From NCBI GenBank assembly GCA_947630585.1, contig CANRIE010000094.1, forward strand, positions 1 to 9,585: DNA of 9,585 bases. The letters are read 5' to 3'. Source of the DNA: an uncultured Bacilli bacterium. Lineage in GTDB: Bacteria > Bacillota_I > Bacilli_A > RF39 > UBA660. Positions 6,025 through 9,585 of the stretch are shown one piece after another (position 1 is the first letter of the stretch; each line of letters begins with the position of its first letter). The translations under genes and the position numbers were made by a program. The notes beneath the pieces were generated by a model. The model saw only the letters and a list, made by a program, of their open reading frames with translations, searched no databases and had not been told where the DNA came from.

Positions 6025-6920
6025 TTATTATTTTATCTTTAATATTAGTTTTATTAATTAATATTAATATTGTAGTTATAATTAATAATAATAAGTTATT
6101 AAATGAAGAAAAACTTCTTACTAAAACTTATAATGATAATTCAAATAATCTTAATAAAGAAACTGATAAAATTAAAGAAATTGAATCTGAAATTAATAAT
6201 TTAAATGCTCTTGATTCAAAAGTTACTACTCTAAAGGAAGATTATTTTAAAGCTATTAAATCTTTAGAAGATAATATTTTAAGTGGTAAATCAAAAGTAA
6301 AGATTGCTTATTTAACTTTTGATGATGGTCCTTATTATAATACTTATAAAGTTTTAGATATTTTAGATAAATATAATGTTAAAGCAACTTTCTTTACCAC
6401 TAGTGTAAATGGTACTAAATGTTTTGACAATCCAAAAGAAAATTGCACTCCTCTATATAAAGAATATGTAAAAAGAGGTCATACAATTGCAAATCACACA
6501 TATACTCATGGTATCTTTAAAGGTTTATATAATAGTACTACTACTTTTATAGATGCCGTAAAAAAACAAGAAGAAAAAATTAAAACCGAAACTAATGGTT
6601 ATGTAACTAATATTGTAAGATTTCCTGGAGGAAGTGCAACTGCAGGTCGTCTTAAATCAGCAATTGTTACAGAACTTAGAAAGATGCATTACGGGTATGT
6701 TGATTGGACTGCCGAAGACGGAGATGGTGGTAATTTAACCTCAACAACTGCTGCTTGGAATACTTTTACATCAACCATTAATAGTAATATTGAAGTTATC
6801 TTATTTCATGATTATAGTCCTTATACAACAGAGATTTTGCCAAAGGCTATAGAATATTTAAAAAATAAAGGTTATTTAATTTTACCTTTATTCTATGAAA
6901 GTAATATGATTAATAAATAA
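5985..6920 (+). CDS. Membrane-anchored polysaccharide (peptidoglycan GlcNAc-type) deacetylase
   Basis: The 311-residue protein has an N-terminal anchor (12-33, preceded by several lysines), a polar coiled-coil-like stalk (about 36-98) and an extracellular NodB-type deacetylase domain (106-305). All five family motifs are visible: TFDDGP (111-116, catalytic base D113, metal ligand D114), NHTYTH (170-175, metal ligands H171 and H175), RFPGGS (212-217), the DWTAEDGDG segment (240-248), and LFHDY (273-277) with H275. Such enzymes remove acetyl groups from N-acetyl sugars with a bound metal; the PgdA type acts on peptidoglycan and gives lysozyme resistance. The exact substrate cannot be read from the sequence. 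Two cysteines (146 and 154) lie in a loop and could form a disulfide. The ATG at 5985 follows AAGGAG eight bases upstream, inside the preceding gene. Its stop codon forms part of a hairpin shared with the convergent gene. Confidence 0.92.
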   Translation: MGKKIKRNKTKLVIIILSLILVLLININIVVIINNNKLLNEEKLLTKTYNDNSNNLNKETDKIKEIESEINNLNALDSKVTTLKEDYFKAIKSLEDNILSGKSKVKIAYLTFDDGPYYNTYKVLDILDKYNVKATFFTTSVNGTKCFDNPKENCTPLYKEYVKRGHTIANHTYTHGIFKGLYNSTTTFIDAVKKQEEKIKTETNGYVTNIVRFPGGSATAGRLKSAIVTELRKMHYGYVDWTAEDGDGGNLTSTTAAWNTFTSTINSNIEVILFHDYSPYTTEILPKAIEYLKNKGYLILPLFYESNMINK

Positions 6921-6940
6921 CTAACTTAGTTATTTATTTT
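6912..6940. terminator. Hairpin spanning two convergent stop codons
   Basis: AATAAATAAC (6912-6921) and GTTATTTATT (6929-6938) are exact reverse complements, and the symmetry continues inward to a single central base. The stem contains the deacetylase TAA (6918-6920), and the stop of the minus-strand gene (6926-6928) is in the loop side. Short T runs flank it. The stem is almost all A/T, so its strength as a terminator is doubtful. Confidence 0.55.
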
Positions 6941-8788
6941 CTTATGAACTATATTTTCATACTCAGTTGCACTAAAACCATTTAACTCCCAATGATAAAT
7001 ATAATCTTTATATTTATCATATAAATCTATGATTTTATCTTCTAAATATTTACTAATTTTAAATTCGGTTTTATTAAGATATTTAATAGTTTTATTATTA
7101 ATTCCTTGATTATAAGACATAAATGATAAAAGTGTTAAAATTTCTTTATTTAAATTTGGTTCTTTACTAATAAGTTCTTTTAACTCTCTATCATAATCTA
7201 AGTTTTTGCTAATCATAGTAAAATTAGCTTTGTTATAGTAATTAAAATGATTTTTAGATGCAATTATTGTTTCAGCTAATTTCATATTAATATTTGAAAA
7301 ATACGAATAATATTTTCCTAATATAGTATTGCCATCACTCTCTACTATCTTATCTAATTTACTAAGTGGTATTTTTAAATTATGATAATCTCTTAATAAT
7401 TCTTGAAGTTTCTGCTTTTCAAGAACTCCATTCATTTGTAAATAAACTGATACTAGCATCTCATGATCTTCATTTTCAAGAGTTTTAATAAAAACATAAT
7501 TTTCTAAAATTTCTCTTAATTCATCGGGAATTAAAACTTTTATTCCGTTTTCTATTTTATAATAATATAAATATTCAAATAATTGAACTGGCACCTCATA
7601 TGTATATTGAAGATCTATTTCCTCATCTAATAAACCACTTAAGTTATTATAATCATATTCTTCAATTAAAGTTTTAAAAGTATCTATAAATATATCAATA
7701 CAATCATCTATATTTTTAGCTTTTCCCTCTTTAATTAAATCCTTGCATTTAGTATCATTTGCTTCTTTAATTAAGGTTTTATAACTTAATTTTTTAGGAA
7801 TTACTTTTAAAGTATTTTTTAAAACATAATCATCAATCATTAAATCATTATTAGTTCTACCATTACAAAGCCATATTCTTAAATCATCACGATATTTATC
7901 AATGATTTTCAAAACTTTATCTTGATTCTTTTTATCTAACTTATCTTTAATTATATCCATAACTTGATCGTCAAATGTATATAAATTAATAAAAATATAA
8001 TCAATTGTTCTAGAATCAATATATTTTTCTAACTCATGAGTAAACTCTCTTATTAATTTAAAATATTCATTAATTTCCACATCAGAATATTTTAAATAAG
8101 AATAATCTTTCTTTCTTTTTTCTAAAATATCAAATAAATTATCATTTAATTTTAAATAAGAATAATACTTATCTTTATAAATATGAAAACCATCATTATT
8201 AACTAACTCTTTAATTTCATTTTCTGTAATATTACAATTATGTTCTTTAATTATTAAATCATTCATTAAGTCAATAGGAACATAACCATTAGACATTAAA
8301 TAATTGTATAAATAGTTTTTCCCTCTTTTAATATCAATTTTTTTCTTTAAATCACTTTCTTGAAACTTTTTATAAATATCTATTAGTTCATCAGGAATAA
8401 TAAATTCTACATCATCATTACCAAAATATATATACATAAAACCAAAAATAAATAAATTATCACTTGGATTTACTTGAACTTTTTTTATTACATCCTCAAT
8501 AATATTTATTTCAATGTAACTTATATGTTTATCAAGATAATTTTTAAAAGCTAAAGGAATTAACTTAACTAACTCTTTAGCCTTTTCTTCCTTAGTCTTA
8601 GATTTTCCTTTTATATTTTGATAATTAGTAACATCTAAGTATAAATCATCTAAATAAGTTATGTTATTTAAACAATCTTCTAATGATGTACTAACTTTAC
8701 TTTCAATAAAATAATATGGATAATCGATTAAAGATACTGGTAAATAATACTTCCTACTTAATTCTAAATTATAAGACTTTTTTTTCAT
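6926..8788 (-). CDS. Uncharacterised protein with two diverged copies of a ~290-residue module
   Basis: I cannot assign a function to this 620-residue, lysine/tyrosine/asparagine-rich, probably cytoplasmic protein. It contains an internal duplication. Matching landmarks are IIPDEL (130-135) with LIPDEL (419-424), a NG pair (167-168 with 453-454), KYYSY (207-211 with 492-496), and the IWLCNGRTNNDL type (305-316) with HWELNGFSATEY (599-610). The offset stays at 285-294 residues. The W-x-x-N-G-x-(T/S)-x-x-(D/E) ending of each module recalls, from memory, uncharacterised Firmicutes proteins, often with a SEC-C metal-binding tail. No SEC-C cysteines are seen here. There is no signal peptide, membrane helix or catalytic motif that I recognise. 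The ATG at 8788 is chosen because AAAGGAAG lies just upstream; a longer TTG start at 8806 would include that site in the coding sequence. It is convergent with the deacetylase. Confidence 0.75.
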   Translation of the reverse strand: MKKKSYNLELSRKYYLPVSLIDYPYYFIESKVSTSLEDCLNNITYLDDLYLDVTNYQNIKGKSKTKEEKAKELVKLIPLAFKNYLDKHISYIEINIIEDVIKKVQVNPSDNLFIFGFMYIYFGNDDVEFIIPDELIDIYKKFQESDLKKKIDIKRGKNYLYNYLMSNGYVPIDLMNDLIIKEHNCNITENEIKELVNNDGFHIYKDKYYSYLKLNDNLFDILEKRKKDYSYLKYSDVEINEYFKLIREFTHELEKYIDSRTIDYIFINLYTFDDQVMDIIKDKLDKKNQDKVLKIIDKYRDDLRIWLCNGRTNNDLMIDDYVLKNTLKVIPKKLSYKTLIKEANDTKCKDLIKEGKAKNIDDCIDIFIDTFKTLIEEYDYNNLSGLLDEEIDLQYTYEVPVQLFEYLYYYKIENGIKVLIPDELREILENYVFIKTLENEDHEMLVSVYLQMNGVLEKQKLQELLRDYHNLKIPLSKLDKIVESDGNTILGKYYSYFSNINMKLAETIIASKNHFNYYNKANFTMISKNLDYDRELKELISKEPNLNKEILTLLSFMSYNQGINNKTIKYLNKTEFKISKYLEDKIIDLYDKYKDYIYHWELNGFSATEYENIVHKKINN

Positions 8789-8795
8789 TTTAATA

Positions 8796-8824
8796 CTTCC
8801 TTTCAAATTATCTATATTGTATCA
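8796..8824 (-). promoter_or_regulatory. Promoter and ribosome-binding site of the duplicated-module gene
   Basis: The minus strand shows TGATACAAT (8816-8824), an extended -10, with only a weak T-rich -35. AAAGGAAG (8796-8803) is the ribosome-binding site, its AGGA core nine bases before the ATG at 8788. This favours that ATG over the upstream TTG. Confidence 0.55.
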
Positions 8825-8879
8825 TACCTTATATGTAATAAAAAGTATTTTTTTAATATTTTATTTTTTTATTAATATA

Positions 8880-8905
8880 TGCTATAATTTAAGTAAAGAA
8901 AGGAT
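8880..8905 (+). promoter_or_regulatory. Extended -10 promoter and ribosome-binding site of the small membrane protein gene
   Basis: TGCTATAAT (8880-8888) is an extended -10 with a perfect TATAAT at 8883-8888 and no clear -35. AGGAT (8901-8905) precedes the ATG at 8912 by six bases. It is divergent from the promoter at 8816-8824, and the 8825-8879 interval between them is A/T runs only. Confidence 0.6.
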
Positions 8906-8911
8906 AAATAT

Positions 8912-9241
8912 ATGAAAAAATATTTAAAAGAAATAATTATTATTTTAATTCAAATTGGTTTATTTTACTTACTTCCTCTTATTATAAAAGGTGATATGGT
9001 TATAGGAATGATTCTTGCTTTATTACTTGGAACTTTTGCTCTTACTTTAATTATTAATGTTATATCAAGTAATAAAATTAAATACTTCTATCCTTTAATT
9101 GCAATTATAATATTCATTCCAAGCGTTTTTATTTATTATAACTCAAGTGCTTGGATACATGTCCTTTGGTATTTAATTGATAGTTTATTTGGAGAAGTAA
9201 TTGGAATTTGCATTTATAAACTAAGAACTAAGAAGAAATAA
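8912..9241 (+). CDS. Small four-helix integral membrane protein
   Basis: This 109-residue protein is almost entirely membrane. Likely helices are at residues 7-25, 29-51, 58-75 and 80-101, with lysine-rich ends (MKKYLK at the start, RTKKK at the finish) that suggest both termini are cytoplasmic. The phrases FIPSVFIYYNSSAWIHVLWY (68-87) and SSNKIKYFYPLI (52-63) recall, from memory, small uncharacterised membrane proteins of Clostridia and Bacilli; no function is known to me. It has its own promoter and terminator and so is probably a single-gene transcript. It lies next to a YtrA-type regulator but in a separate unit, so a functional link is not implied. Confidence 0.8.
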   Translation: MKKYLKEIIIILIQIGLFYLLPLIIKGDMVIGMILALLLGTFALTLIINVISSNKIKYFYPLIAIIIFIPSVFIYYNSSAWIHVLWYLIDSLFGEVIGICIYKLRTKKK

Positions 9242-9270
9242 TATCGGATAACAAAATCTGATATTTTTTT
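9241..9270 (+). terminator. Intrinsic terminator after the small membrane protein gene
   Basis: ATATCGGAT (9241-9249) and ATCTGATAT (9256-9264) pair over nine bases with one G-T, around a six-base loop, and run straight into T at 9264-9270. The stem begins on the last base of the TAA stop codon. Confidence 0.9.
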
Positions 9271-9279
9271 ATTTTTTGC

Positions 9280-9308
9280 TTGGCAAAGAAAAACAACTAT
9301 TGTATTAT
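9280..9308 (+). promoter_or_regulatory. Promoter of the YtrA-type regulator gene
   Basis: TTGGCA (9280-9285) and TATTAT (9303-9308) are exactly 17 bases apart. Transcription should start near 9315, inside the palindromic operator. Confidence 0.78.
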
Positions 9309-9328
9309 TGTATTAGTTAATTAATACA
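9301..9328 (+). promoter_or_regulatory. Operator with three TGTATTA half-sites (likely GntR/YtrA autoregulation)
   Basis: TGTATTA occurs at 9301-9307 and 9309-9315, and its reverse complement TAATACA at 9322-9328. The second and third form a 20-bp palindrome (9309-9328, 9 of 10 pairs) with a TGTA...TACA frame, as expected for GntR-family sites. The first copy overlaps the -10 box and the palindrome covers the predicted start, so a bound dimer would block transcription. The regulator gene begins 12 bases further on. Confidence 0.72.
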
Positions 9329-9340
9329 GAAAGGAGAAAT

Positions 9341-9585
9341 ATGGAGTTTTTATTTGATAATGAAAGACCTATTTATATTCAGATATCTGAGGTGATAACT
9401 TTAAAGATTATCTCAAATGAATTTAAGCCAGGAGAGAGGTTACCATCCGTGAGAGACTTAGCTCTGCTTGCAAAAGTTAACCCAAACACGATGCAAAAAG
9501 CCCTCTCCTATTTAGAAGATATAAAGTTAGTTACAACGGAAAGAACAAGTGGAAAGTTTGTAACAACTAATTTAGAGATAATCAA
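9341..9585 (+). CDS. GntR-family transcriptional regulator, YtrA subfamily, N-terminal part
   Basis: The first 81 codons are present and the gene runs off the right edge. The translation contains RPIYIQI (9-15), FKPGERLPSVRDLALLAKVN (28-47), PNTMQKALSYLE (48-59) and the wing TTERTSGKFV (65-74). This is the winged-helix DNA-binding domain of GntR proteins in the form typical of the YtrA subfamily, whose members are only about 120-130 residues long and have a short dimerisation tail. YtrA regulators usually repress their own operon together with downstream ABC exporter genes and respond to cell-wall-active or similar stresses. The ATG at 9341 follows AAGGAG four bases upstream. The operator at the promoter supports autoregulation. 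The downstream transporter is expected, not seen. Confidence 0.92.
   Translation, partial: MEFLFDNERPIYIQISEVITLKIISNEFKPGERLPSVRDLALLAKVNPNTMQKALSYLEDIKLVTTERTSGKFVTTNLEII

Noticed and set aside
8789..8806. Possible TTG start of the duplicated-module gene at 8806
   Set aside because: The six extra codons would be translated from the sequence that forms the AAAGGAAG ribosome-binding site of the ATG at 8788.
319..9241. Mycoplasma-type genetic code (TGA as tryptophan)
   Set aside because: The tryptophans in the genes are TGG and no frame is interrupted by TGA. The standard bacterial code explains all the genes.
9241..9340. Possible operon of the small membrane protein gene with the YtrA-type regulator
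   Set aside because: A strong intrinsic terminator and then a separate consensus promoter lie between them.

Overview
The window is very AT-rich, gene-dense DNA from a low-GC Firmicutes/Bacilli-type bacterium. Genes have purine-rich Shine-Dalgarno sites, many promoters match the sigma-A consensus, and the FtsZ and elongator tRNA-Met resemble those of Bacilli. All tryptophans are TGG and no reading frame is broken by TGA, so a Mycoplasma-type code is not indicated. All nine complete genes stop with TAA or TAG. My best guess, from general look rather than any search, is an uncultured host-associated Bacilli lineage related to Mollicutes (RF39-like).

Layout, left to right. (1) 1-207, minus: the first 69 codons of a tyrosine recombinase (XerC/XerD type), divergent from (2) 319-2082, plus: a HerA-type hexameric DNA-translocase ATPase with no visible NurA or SIR2 partner. 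(3) A two-way terminator at about 2087-2127 separates herA from the convergent division cluster at 2126-5031, minus: a small HD-domain phosphohydrolase, then ftsA, then ftsZ. The ftsZ ribosome-binding site overlaps the ftsA stop codon. ftsA has its own strong promoter, whose spacer holds a run of ten A. (4) 5148-5302, plus: a self-contained tRNA-Met(CAU) gene with consensus promoter and intrinsic terminator. (5) 5264-5647, minus: an ASCH-domain protein whose last codons lie inside that terminator and whose stop codon lies in the tRNA 3' end. (6) 5709-6940, plus: a two-gene cell-surface operon, a 90-residue membrane-anchored coiled-coil protein overlapping a membrane-anchored polysaccharide deacetylase. 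(7) 6926-8788, minus: a 620-residue protein I cannot name, built from two diverged copies of a module of about 290 residues. (8) 8912-9241, plus: a small four-helix membrane protein. (9) From 9341, plus: the DNA-binding half of a YtrA-type GntR repressor behind a promoter with a clear palindromic operator.

The genes fall into functional groups: chromosome handling (recombinase, HerA), septum formation (FtsA/FtsZ, perhaps with the HD protein), cell-wall modification (deacetylase pair), translation (tRNA-Met, possibly ASCH) and a regulator that normally controls an ABC exporter, which would lie to the right of the window. Transcript leaders appear very short throughout. No stretch longer than 300 bases lacks a gene. 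I see no insertion sequence, CRISPR array, rRNA or replication origin. Nothing here is clearly a new system; the best candidates for new biology are the duplicated-module protein and the coiled-coil/deacetylase pair.
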